Origin: Clostridiales bacterium UBA1758
GTDB lineage: Bacteria; Bacillota; Clostridia; Oscillospirales; UBA1758
Length of the DNA stretch: 17,970 nucleotides
Assembly (NCBI GenBank): GCA_002315595.1
Contig: DCHG01000070.1
Coordinates: 1 to 17,970 of the forward strand
Direction: 5' to 3'
Shown here: piece after piece, positions 6,676 through 13,603 of the stretch
Position numbering within the stretch: position 1 is the stretch's first letter
How the letters are laid out: every line of letters begins with the position of its first letter
Notes under the pieces: model-generated
The model's database searches: none
Seen by the model: only the letters and a program-made list of their open reading frames with translations
What the model was told of the DNA's origin: nothing
Program-made: the position numbers and the translations under genes

Positions 6676-7669
6676 TCTTTACAGCCTCCTTCTTTTCCTT
6701 GACAAGCCCATAGCGATTGGGACGCGTGATCTTTTCAATCACCCAGGAGCAACAGTTCATAATGAGAATGGCGAAGGTGACGCCTTCGGCATAGGCACCG
6801 AAATAGCGGATCATCACCGTGAGTGCGCCGCAACCGACGCCGTAAACAATTCGTCCCCAAGGCGTGACCGGGGAGGTCGCATAGTCGGTCGCCATAAAGA
6901 AGGCACCGAATACCACGCCGCCGGAGCAGAGGGAATAGAGCATAAAATCAAAGCGACCGACGCCACCAAGCGGGAACAGGAAGGTCAGCACCGCAACCGT
7001 CAGCAAATAACAAAGCGGAATACGGGCGGAGATCACGCGCCGGAGAATGAGGTACAGCCCGGCGACCAAAATGACGAGCGTCGAGGTTTCGCCGATACAT
7101 CCGGCGACATTACCGACGGAAAGATCAAAGATCGAAACATCGGGCAAAGATCCTGTTTTCAGGGAAGCAAGCGGCGTTGCGGAAGTGACGATATCGACGG
7201 CGGAAACATTGCCGAACAGAGAAAGTTTACTGCCGGGTTCGACAAAGGTCGTCATTTCGCTTGCCCAGGAGAACAAGAACGCTCTTGCGGCGAGGGCGGG
7301 GTTGACAAAATTCTTACCGAGACCGCCGTAAAGTTGTTTGACGATGACGATGGCAAAAAACGCGCCGATAACGGGGATCCACAACGGAATGGTCGCGGGC
7401 ATATTGAGCCCGAGCAAAATACCCGTTACCACGGCTGAAAGATCGCCGATGGTTGCGCTTTTTTTGGTCCATTTTCGGTAAAGCCACTCAAACGCGATAC
7501 AGGACGCGGTGGAAACGCACACGATCGAGATCGAACGCGCACCGTAGAAGTATATGCTCATTGCGAACGGAGCAAGAAGCGCGATGATCACATCGAGCAT
7601 GACATATCTCGTGCCCTCTTTTGTTTTGATATGCGGGGACGAGGAAACAATCAATCCATCATTATTCAT
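6668..7669 (-). CDS. rnfD: Rnf complex subunit D, membrane flavoprotein
   Basis: This 333-residue multi-helix membrane subunit is thought to form the main part of the ion path. It carries GGLGKNFVNPALAARAFL (115-132), a hallmark of RnfD/NqrB, and the flavinylation segment VTSATPLAS (161-169), with T165 as the expected FMN-bearing threonine. MATDYATSPVTPWGRIVYG near the C-terminus is also conserved. The ATG at 7669 has GGAGAG five bases upstream. It follows rnfC by 24 bp and overlaps rnfG by 8 bp. Confidence 0.96.
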   Translation of the reverse strand: MNNDGLIVSSSPHIKTKEGTRYVMLDVIIALLAPFAMSIYFYGARSISIVCVSTASCIAFEWLYRKWTKKSATIGDLSAVVTGILLGLNMPATIPLWIPVIGAFFAIVIVKQLYGGLGKNFVNPALAARAFLFSWASEMTTFVEPGSKLSLFGNVSAVDIVTSATPLASLKTGSLPDVSIFDLSVGNVAGCIGETSTLVILVAGLYLILRRVISARIPLCYLLTVAVLTFLFPLGGVGRFDFMLYSLCSGGVVFGAFFMATDYATSPVTPWGRIVYGVGCGALTVMIRYFGAYAEGVTFAILIMNCCSWVIEKITRPNRYGLVKEKKEAVKNA

Positions 7670-7693
7670 AAAGTCTCTCCATAATTCACGGGA

Positions 7694-9013
7694 TCACTTT
7701 GCCTGACGATTGGCTTCGGTGATCTGTCCCTTTGCCTTTTTGAACATTTGCACCAAATGCAACCGTCCCATACAAATATAGGAGCAGGAACCACATTCCA
7801 TACAGTCGAGAATGTTGAGTTGTTCACATTTGTCAAGTTGTCCGCGTTCGGCGTGGGCATACATATAGACCGGCATCAGGTTCATCGGGCAAACACTCAG
7901 ACAACGACCGCAATGGACGCAGACATGCTCCGTTTCAAGCGGATCTTCCGTACCGCTGAGACCGAGAATGGCGTTGGTGCTTTTGATGATCTGGGCGTTG
8001 AGGTTCGGCTGGGCAATTCCCATCATCGGGCCGCCGAACAGAACTTTGCGGGGAGGTTCCTTAAATCCGCCGATGTCTTTGAGAATGTCGGCGATCGGGG
8101 TACCGATGCGGACTTCGAGGTTTTTCGGATTTGCAACACAGTCGCCGGAGAATGTGACGACCTTTGTCGTCAGTGGCTGACCGTCGTAGACCGCGTGATG
8201 AACGGCAATGACGGTATCGACATTGAACACCGCACAACCGACGGCGGCGGGCAAAGACGCGGGCGGAACTTTTCGGCCGGTAACGGCACGAATGAGTTGC
8301 TTTTCCGCGCCTTGCGGGTATTTTGTTTTCAACGGATAAACGATGATGCCGTCGTTTTGCGTCAGCATGGATTCGATATGTGCCACGGCGTCGAGTTTGT
8401 TGGATTCGATTCCGATGTAAGCCGTGTTCAGCCCGAAGACCGTCATCAGCAGACGAATGCCGGAAATAAGTTCTTCCGTGCGTTCAAGCATCAGCCGGTA
8501 GCCCGAGGTGATATACGGTTCACATTCCGCACCGTTAATGATCAAACGGTCGATTTTACCGAAACCGGAACGAATTTTCGGTGCGGTCGGGAATGCCGCG
8601 CCGCCGAGACCGACGATCCCGCATTCCCCGATGCGCGTTGTGATTGCGTCGGGATTTTTGCGGTCGGATTCCGACAGGGGCTGGTTTTTCTCATACGGGG
8701 TATCCAGTTTGTCGTTTTCGATGACGATGGACATCATTTTGATTCCGTTCGGATGCGGGCGCGGTTCGATAGCGGTGACCATTCCCGAAACAGACGCATG
8801 AACAGGCGCGGAGATCACGCCCGATGCATCCGCAATGGGTTGACCGAGATCGACATGATCGCCAACGGCAACGACCGGTACAGCTGATGCGCCTATATGC
8901 ATCGAAAGCGGAATTACGACGACATCCGGGATCGGACCCGGTTCAATGGCCTTGTGAGCGGACAGTTTTTTACCGTCCTCCGGATGAACCCCGCCTTTGA
9001 AAGTACGAAGCAT
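7694..9013 (-). CDS. rnfC: Rnf complex subunit C, NADH-binding Fe-S/flavin subunit
   Basis: RnfC is the peripheral cytoplasmic subunit where NAD+ is reduced. The 439-residue protein has the glycine-rich GIVGLGGAAFPT (132-143) and NGAECEPYITSGYRLML (160-176), both linked to the NuoF-like nucleotide/FMN site. Two [4Fe-4S] motifs follow, C365-x2-C-x2-C-x3-C375 (CVHCGRCLSVCPMNLMP) and C404-x2-C-x2-C-x3-C414 (CMECGSCSYICMGRLHL). The second lacks the usual proline after its last cysteine. The ATG at 9013 has AGGAAGG seven bases upstream. As first gene of the operon it follows the promoter at 9054-9081. The order C-D-G-E-A-B is the one usual in Clostridia. Confidence 0.97.
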   Translation of the reverse strand: MLRTFKGGVHPEDGKKLSAHKAIEPGPIPDVVVIPLSMHIGASAVPVVAVGDHVDLGQPIADASGVISAPVHASVSGMVTAIEPRPHPNGIKMMSIVIENDKLDTPYEKNQPLSESDRKNPDAITTRIGECGIVGLGGAAFPTAPKIRSGFGKIDRLIINGAECEPYITSGYRLMLERTEELISGIRLLMTVFGLNTAYIGIESNKLDAVAHIESMLTQNDGIIVYPLKTKYPQGAEKQLIRAVTGRKVPPASLPAAVGCAVFNVDTVIAVHHAVYDGQPLTTKVVTFSGDCVANPKNLEVRIGTPIADILKDIGGFKEPPRKVLFGGPMMGIAQPNLNAQIIKSTNAILGLSGTEDPLETEHVCVHCGRCLSVCPMNLMPVYMYAHAERGQLDKCEQLNILDCMECGSCSYICMGRLHLVQMFKKAKGQITEANRQAK

Positions 9014-9053
9014 TGATTCACCTTCCTAATAAAAATTCTACGCTAATTATATA

Positions 9054-9081
9054 TTATACAATATAAATATGAGTTTTGCAA
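9054..9081 (-). promoter_or_regulatory. Promoter of the rnfCDGEAB-DUF4015 operon
   Basis: On the minus strand, TTGCAA (9076-9081) is followed by a 16-bp AT-rich spacer and TATAAT (9054-9059). The start point should be near 9047, leaving a leader of about 33 nt with the SD AGGAAGG. I looked for a Rex-type operator (TTGTTAA-N4-TTAACAA) and saw none. Confidence 0.7.
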
Positions 9082-9143
9082 GGAATTCAGTATGTGCAAC
9101 CAAACAAACTTGACCGAAATTCGGGGCTTTTTTCGTATGCACA

Positions 9144-9172
9144 TTGATTTTAACGATTTTCCATGCTATAAT
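9144..9172 (+). promoter_or_regulatory. Promoter of the nagA operon
   Basis: TTGATT (9144-9149), a 17-bp spacer and a perfect TATAAT (9167-9172) lie about 70 bp upstream of nagA. It diverges from the rnfC promoter; the two -35 elements are about 60 bp apart. The intervening stretch (9082-9143) shows no gene. Confidence 0.75.
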
Positions 9173-9198
9173 TTTATATCATAATATCTGCGATAATG

Positions 9199-9237
9199 CC
9201 GAAATCAAAGCACGGCTGAAATTCGCGGTTTCGGAGG
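9199..9237 (+). promoter_or_regulatory. nagA leader hairpin overlapping the ribosome binding site
   Basis: CCGAAAUC (9199-9206) can pair along all eight bases, with one G-U, with GGUUUCGG (9227-9234). The last GG of the right arm is the start of the SD GGAGG (9233-9237) used by nagA. The loop is about 20 nt. The pairing is visible; a role in translation control is inferred and may be chance. Confidence 0.35.
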
Positions 9238-9242
9238 AAAAG

Positions 9243-10418
9243 ATGAAAAAAGCATTGATCAATGCCCGAATACTGACCGACGAGCGTCCTGCCTTTGACG
9301 GCTATGTTGTTTATGACGAGGATGGCATTCTCGGTTGCGGCTGCGGTGCCCCGATCATTTCAGATTGCGAAATGACCGATGTTTACGGTGCGTATGTTGC
9401 ACCGGGATTTATCGATCTCCATGTCCACGGCGGCGGCGGAAGCGATTTCCTCGACGACGATCCGGAAGATTTCATCAAAGCGGCGGAGGCTCACGCAAAA
9501 TGCGGCACGACGAGTCTGTATCCGACGGTTATGGCAGCGGATTTCGACTCCATTGTCACCGCACAAAAGGTGTTTTCCGAGGCAAATAATCGCAAACATA
9601 ACGGCGCGAATATGCCGGGACTTCATCTCGAAGGTCCGTATTTCAACCCCAAAAAGGCCGGCGCACAGGATCCGCGCTTTATTCGTGATCCGAAGCCGGA
9701 AGAATATGAAAAACTGCTCGACCTCTGCCCGGATATTCGTCGGTGGAGTGCCGCCCCGGAACTTCCGGGCGCACTTGAATTCGGACGTGCACTCGCATCC
9801 CGCGGAGTTATTGCCGCCGTCGCACATTCCGCCGCAATGTATGCCGAAGGCAAGGCCGCGTTTGAAAACGGTTACACCCTTTCGACGCATACCTATAATG
9901 CCATGCGCGGATTGGAACGCATCGGCATCAAGCGTTACGCGGGGCTTGTCGAAGCCGTTCTCGATATTGATGATTTCGACGCCGAAATGATCGCGGACGG
10001 ACTTCATGTTCCGCCGGAGATCATCCACATGGCGTGGAAGATCAAAGGTACGGAACATCTCGCACTCATCACGGACGGAACACGTGGATCGGCATCTGAT
10101 CTTGTCGAGTTCAGACTCGGAAGCAGAGTCGATGGAGTCCCGGTCATCGTCCGCGACGGAATTGCAAATCTGAACGATTTCTCGGCATATGCGGGATCTG
10201 TTGCCACCACCGACCGTCTGCTCCGTGTCGCCGTCAACGACGCGAGAATTCCGATCGAAAGTGCCGCCGCCATGCTTTCAAAAACCCCCGCACGCATTAT
10301 GGGACTGAATAAAAAAGGTCGCCTTGCGGGCGGATACGACGCGGATATGGTCGTGTTCGACGAAAACATCACCGTGACACGCACGATCATCGGCGGAAGA
10401 ACGGTTTACGAGGCTTAA
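9243..10418 (+). CDS. nagA: N-acetylglucosamine-6-phosphate deacetylase
   Basis: NagA removes acetate from GlcNAc-6-phosphate to give glucosamine-6-phosphate, in the cytoplasm, for amino-sugar catabolism or cell-wall recycling. The 391-residue protein has the amidohydrolase barrel marks in order: GFIDLHVHGGGG (55-66), LHLEGPYFNPKKAGAQ (127-142, metal ligand E130), AHSA (194-197, H195), STHTYNAM (214-221, H216), DGLHVPP (252-258) and ITDGT (276-280, catalytic D278), then AYAGSVATTDRLL near the end. The ATG at 9243 is chosen for GGAGG five bases upstream; longer in-frame extensions run into the promoter. It heads a three-gene plus-strand cluster. No nagB or sugar transporter is present in the window. 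Confidence 0.96.
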   Translation: MKKALINARILTDERPAFDGYVVYDEDGILGCGCGAPIISDCEMTDVYGAYVAPGFIDLHVHGGGGSDFLDDDPEDFIKAAEAHAKCGTTSLYPTVMAADFDSIVTAQKVFSEANNRKHNGANMPGLHLEGPYFNPKKAGAQDPRFIRDPKPEEYEKLLDLCPDIRRWSAAPELPGALEFGRALASRGVIAAVAHSAAMYAEGKAAFENGYTLSTHTYNAMRGLERIGIKRYAGLVEAVLDIDDFDAEMIADGLHVPPEIIHMAWKIKGTEHLALITDGTRGSASDLVEFRLGSRVDGVPVIVRDGIANLNDFSAYAGSVATTDRLLRVAVNDARIPIESAAAMLSKTPARIMGLNKKGRLAGGYDADMVVFDENITVTRTIIGGRTVYEA

Positions 10419-10432
10419 AGGAGAAAGGGCAT

Positions 10433-11002
10433 ATGCCTGAGATCACATTTATTAAAGATGAACTCGACATCAAATTTCTGATTCTGTATTTACTGTCCTA
10501 TTTTGATGAGCCGGTGAATTTCGGCGATTTAACGGATATGGCACTTGCGGAAAACGGCGTGAATTATTTCGAATTTTCCGGTGCATTGACGAGTTTGACA
10601 GAATTCGGACATATTAAAAATGTCGACGGCAAGGGCGAAGCCTTTTCCATCACCGAAAAAGGCAGACGCACGGCGGAGGCTGTGGCGGACAGCCTGCGTC
10701 CGTCGGTTCGTCGTGCGGCGGAACGCTCCGCAATGACTGTTGCTCGCAAGATGCGTCGTGACGCGCTTGTTTCCGCCGAAGTGACGGAGGCTCAGCGCGG
10801 AGGCTTCAATGCGAAATTGCGCCTTGCCGATCCTGACGATGAGATCCTTTCGATCGATGTACTTGTCATGAGTCGGGAACAGGGCGAAATGCTTGCCGAA
10901 AACTTCAAACGCAACGCAGAAAAGATATTCACGCAGGTCATTCAGGACATTTTGCGCGACTATCAGGATGAAGAAACCGTTTACGAACAACCGTTGGAAT
11001 AA
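10433..11002 (+). CDS. DUF4364 family winged-helix protein
   Basis: This 189-residue protein matches the clostridial DUF4364 family. It starts with a helix-turn-helix-like region, KFLILYLLSYFDEPVNFGDLT (about 14-34), then YFEFSGALTSLTEFGHI and a wing ending FSITEKGRRTAE (71-82), as in winged-helix DNA-binding folds. The C-terminal half has a strand-rich part with LSIDVLVMSREQGEMLAENF and a final helix. Family members are presumed regulators, with no known target. SD AAAGGAG precedes the ATG. It follows nagA by 14 bp and precedes the CBM9-like gene by 19 bp, so it is probably in one operon. I see no evidence for its ligand. Confidence 0.85.
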   Translation: MPEITFIKDELDIKFLILYLLSYFDEPVNFGDLTDMALAENGVNYFEFSGALTSLTEFGHIKNVDGKGEAFSITEKGRRTAEAVADSLRPSVRRAAERSAMTVARKMRRDALVSAEVTEAQRGGFNAKLRLADPDDEILSIDVLVMSREQGEMLAENFKRNAEKIFTQVIQDILRDYQDEETVYEQPLE

Positions 11003-11021
11003 TTTATTTAGGGGGAAAACA

Positions 11022-11645
11022 ATGTATCAGATCAAACACATTTCCGGACACGATGAATTCGTCGCATCGCTTTCAAAACTCGACCGTGCAGAACTCAAAT
11101 ACACGTTCCCAGGCTCTTGTGAATACATCCCGAACACCTATGCGCAGATGGCGTATGATGACGCGGGAATGTGGGTGCATATGCACTCGGATGAATGTGC
11201 TCACAATCTGCGTGGACTCGTCACCGAAGTCAACGGGCAGACATTCAAGGATTCCTGCATGGAATTCTTCTTTATCCCGGATCCCGAAAAAAACGATGAT
11301 TGCTATTACAATTTCGAAATCAACATTCTCGGCACCGTGCATATCGGCTACGGCGGAAAGCGCACCGGCAGAACACTGATCGCCAATGAAAATTCCAAAA
11401 GACTTCACCGTGTCAATGTTATGATTGACGCCGATGGATGGAGCCTGATCTTCTATGTTCCGTTCTTCTTTATTGCTGAGCATACCGAAGGCTTTGAGCC
11501 GAAGAAAGGGATGCGTTTCATCGGCAATATTTACAAGATCGGCGATGACACGCCGAAACCGCACTATTCAATGTGGAACGAGATCGTCACCGATCAGCCG
11601 AATTACCACTGTCCGCAATTCTTCGGCGACTGGATCTTTGAATAA
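11022..11645 (+). CDS. CBM9-like carbohydrate-binding domain protein, cytoplasmic
   Basis: This 207-residue protein is a single beta-rich domain of the carbohydrate-binding family 9-like type. The marks are DSCMEFFFIPDP (77-88), YYNFEINILGTVHIGYG (95-111), a tryptophan-bearing SMWNEI (183-188) and the closing YHCPQFFGDWIFE (195-207), close to the usual HRPEFFG ending of the family. There is no signal peptide or anchor, so unlike secreted xylanase CBM9 modules it should stay in the cytoplasm. The ATG has AGGGGG about eight bases upstream. It is the last gene of the nagA cluster and ends 10 bp before a strong terminator. Its ligand is unknown; the neighbours suggest a link to amino sugars, but that is inference. 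Confidence 0.75.
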   Translation: MYQIKHISGHDEFVASLSKLDRAELKYTFPGSCEYIPNTYAQMAYDDAGMWVHMHSDECAHNLRGLVTEVNGQTFKDSCMEFFFIPDPEKNDDCYYNFEINILGTVHIGYGGKRTGRTLIANENSKRLHRVNVMIDADGWSLIFYVPFFFIAEHTEGFEPKKGMRFIGNIYKIGDDTPKPHYSMWNEIVTDQPNYHCPQFFGDWIFE

Positions 11646-11655
11646 GAATAGATAA

Positions 11656-11693
11656 AAAACGGCTCTCTCAAATGTGATTGAGAGAGCCGTTTT
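11656..11693. terminator. Bidirectional terminator between the nagA cluster and the M23 peptidase gene
   Basis: A perfect 16-bp stem pairs AAAACGGCTCTCTCAA (11656-11671) with TTGAGAGAGCCGTTTT (11678-11693) around a 6-nt loop. The A-tract and T-tract form the stem ends, so it works in both directions for the converging genes that end at 11645 (plus) and 11697 (minus). Confidence 0.92.
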
Positions 11694-11696
11694 CAA

Positions 11697-13382
11697 TTAT
11701 CTGCTTTTCAAGTAGGTCAGCGGGTTAACCGCCGTGCCGTTGACACGGACCTCAAAGTGGAGGTGGCTGCCGGTGGAACGGCCGGTATTGCCGACATAGG
11801 CGATGACTTGACCTTGGGCGACCTTTTGTCCGACGGAAACGGTGATCGAACTACAATGCGCGTACCATGTTTGAATCGAGTTGGAGTGTTGGATCTTGAC
11901 GATTTTGCCGTAACCGTTGGTGTAACCGACCGAAATAACGGTACCGCCGTCGGAGGCAACGATTGCATCGCCGGTGTGACCGCCGAGATCTATGCCGGTG
12001 TGCATACGGCCCCAACGATAACCGAAGTAGGACGAAATGGAACCGCTGTAAGGCCAAATATAATTGCCCGTTGCAACGCGTGCAGGCGGTTGCTTGGTAC
12101 CGACGGTGACGACCTGGTTGACGGCTTCGCGGGTGACGGTGTAACTGACGATATCGCGGGAGGTTTCCGCACCGTCGACATACGTGACGTCTGCGACGAC
12201 AGCGGCTTCGCCGGTGATACCCTTGGTGGTGATCCTTCGTTCGCTCTTATACATCGAGTCGTTGTAGACCGTTTCGACTTCGTACGGAAGTGATTCGGTA
12301 TATTCCTGCGTTTTGATGGTTTTGACGGAAAGATACGGGATTGCTTCCGTGACGACAAGTTCGTCGCCGACGGCAAGTGTCGAGGTATTCACATTCGGGT
12401 TGAGTGAAAGCAGAGAACTTTGCGCAAGACCATAGGAACAGGCGATGGCGGAAAGCGTATCCCCCGCTTTGATTTCGTAATAATCGGGATCCTGAATATT
12501 CGAATGGAGAATTGTGTCGATTTCCTCCGGCGCACGGAGATATTCGGTGTTCGTCAATTCCTGCGTGATGGTAATATCGTGGACGAATTCCACGCGTGCG
12601 TTGGGATCGTCGGATTTATATTGTGAAAGAACATCGTTTAAGACATTGTCAAATGATGAACGAAGTTTGTTGGCGGCAACGATACTGCCGTCAATTCGGA
12701 GAACATAAAGTGTCTGAACCTCACGCACTTGACTGAACAACTGGTCGGAGACCTGTTCGGGATCGAGCATGTGGTTTCTGTTGACGATTCCGAGTTGATA
12801 GGTGATGTTTTCCGGGAAGTCGTACGGACGACTGAGGGTTTCGCTGACGCGGGATTCAACATCCTGCAATGCAGAAACGAATTCACTGCGGTTTTCGACA
12901 TAGCCGAAGGAAACACCGTCGACATAGACTTCAACGCCGAGTTCGAACATGGAAAGTCCCGCCACGCAGACCATCAAAACACCGCAAAGCAAGACGGCGT
13001 TTGCACGGCTGAATTGAAAATCCTTCAACGCATAGGCGGCATCCAGCCAAAGTTTTCGGACCCCACGGATTAATTTGCCGAAAAACAGTCGGAGAAATAA
13101 CGCCAGACCGACAACAAAGAGTACGGCCATGGAAAGACCACTCTTTATTTCTTTGGAAAAGTCCGAAATATGACCGCGCACGGAAGCATACTTTGTGCCG
13201 GATTTCATTATTTTGGAACGCATTCCGTTGATGAAAGAAAAAATGGTTTTCACTTCGTCACGAAGGTGTTCGATTTTTAGATTGGTTGCGGCGCGATGGG
13301 TTTGAACACGCTTGCCGTGCTGAACGCTGACCAACCCGGTAATGCGACGTTTGTAATTGGAAGAGGATGCACGTTTTTCCAA
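11697..13382 (-). CDS. Membrane-anchored LysM-G5-M23 peptidoglycan endopeptidase
   Basis: This 561-residue cell-wall enzyme has a basic N-terminal region of about 80 residues, two hydrophobic segments (about 82-102 and 127-147), an extracytoplasmic region, a LysM domain (about 302-345, YEIKAGDTLSAIACSYGLAQ), a G5 domain (about 353-430) and a C-terminal M23 peptidase (about 445-555). The zinc ligands are H461 and D465 (HTGIDLGG) and H542 (GSHLHFEV), with H509 (WYAHC) as the further active-site histidine; all are intact. M23 enzymes cut peptide cross-bridges in peptidoglycan. I chose the TTG at 13382 because AAAGGAGG lies seven bases upstream. An in-frame ATG at 13457 lies at the predicted transcription start and has no SD. 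The gene is monocistronic, with its own promoter and terminator. The two hydrophobic segments differ from the single signal peptide of many secreted M23 enzymes. Confidence 0.92.
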   Translation of the reverse strand: MEKRASSSNYKRRITGLVSVQHGKRVQTHRAATNLKIEHLRDEVKTIFSFINGMRSKIMKSGTKYASVRGHISDFSKEIKSGLSMAVLFVVGLALFLRLFFGKLIRGVRKLWLDAAYALKDFQFSRANAVLLCGVLMVCVAGLSMFELGVEVYVDGVSFGYVENRSEFVSALQDVESRVSETLSRPYDFPENITYQLGIVNRNHMLDPEQVSDQLFSQVREVQTLYVLRIDGSIVAANKLRSSFDNVLNDVLSQYKSDDPNARVEFVHDITITQELTNTEYLRAPEEIDTILHSNIQDPDYYEIKAGDTLSAIACSYGLAQSSLLSLNPNVNTSTLAVGDELVVTEAIPYLSVKTIKTQEYTESLPYEVETVYNDSMYKSERRITTKGITGEAAVVADVTYVDGAETSRDIVSYTVTREAVNQVVTVGTKQPPARVATGNYIWPYSGSISSYFGYRWGRMHTGIDLGGHTGDAIVASDGGTVISVGYTNGYGKIVKIQHSNSIQTWYAHCSSITVSVGQKVAQGQVIAYVGNTGRSTGSHLHFEVRVNGTAVNPLTYLKSR

Positions 13383-13443
13383 GGAATATCCTCCTTTCCG
13401 AGTAATAAAGAATATGTGTAAAAAATCAAAATAAAATACAATA

Positions 13444-13476
13444 CCGATATATAGCATATATTCTACTACATATCGG
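13444..13476. repeat. Inverted repeat spanning the M23 promoter -10 (possible operator)
   Basis: CCGATATATAG (13444-13454) and CTACATATCGG (13466-13476) form an inverted repeat with 11-bp arms, one mismatch and an 11-bp gap. The centre, 13460, is at the edge of the -10 hexamer (13460-13465), and the left arm includes the predicted transcription start. The placement is that of an operator for a dimeric repressor. I do not recognise the site. Confidence 0.5.
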
Positions 13477-13488
13477 CGAAAAGGTCAA
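13460..13488 (-). promoter_or_regulatory. Promoter of the M23 peptidase gene
   Basis: On the minus strand, TTGACC (13483-13488), a 17-bp spacer and TAGAAT (13460-13465) are present. The start point would be near 13453, giving a leader of about 70 nt with AAAGGAGG before the TTG start. Confidence 0.78.
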
Positions 13489-13520
13489 TATTATTTTTTA
13501 TGAACCGGAAATGAATTTTT

Positions 13521-13553
13521 TGTGAATTATCCTGTGGAAAAGGTTGTTAATAA
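13521..13553 (-). other. Three DnaA-box-like 9-mers at exact 12-bp spacing
   Basis: On the minus strand, TTATTAACA (13545-13553), TTTTCCACA (13533-13541) and TAATTCACA (13521-13529) lie in the same orientation, each starting 12 bp after the last. Against the DnaA box TTATCCACA they carry 2, 1 and 2 mismatches. AT-rich sequence flanks both sides. The intergenic stretch 13383-13603 holds no gene, only this cluster, the M23 promoter with its repeat and an AT-only palindrome (13550-13567). Confidence 0.4.
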
Positions 13554-13603
13554 CTTAAAAAAGTTATGAAAACAGTCGAATTTTGAAAAAATGCAACCAA
13601 AAA

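Noticed and set aside
7748..8887. 379-aa open frame on the plus strand, and a 276-aa one at 6608-7438
   Set aside because: Both lie entirely opposite rnfC, rnfD and rnfG, which are conserved over their whole lengths. They have no promoter or SD and no recognisable domain.
9112..9136. CCGAAATTCGG followed by a T-run on the plus strand, resembling a terminator
   Set aside because: The palindrome leaves a loop of one to three bases, the stem is at most 4-5 bp, and there is no plus-strand gene upstream to terminate.
13550..13567. ATAACTT-AAAA-AAGTTAT palindrome as terminator of the phospholipase-like gene
   Set aside because: The stem is almost only A-T and no U-tract follows on the minus strand, so it is too weak to call a terminator; it is mentioned only as part of the AT-rich site.
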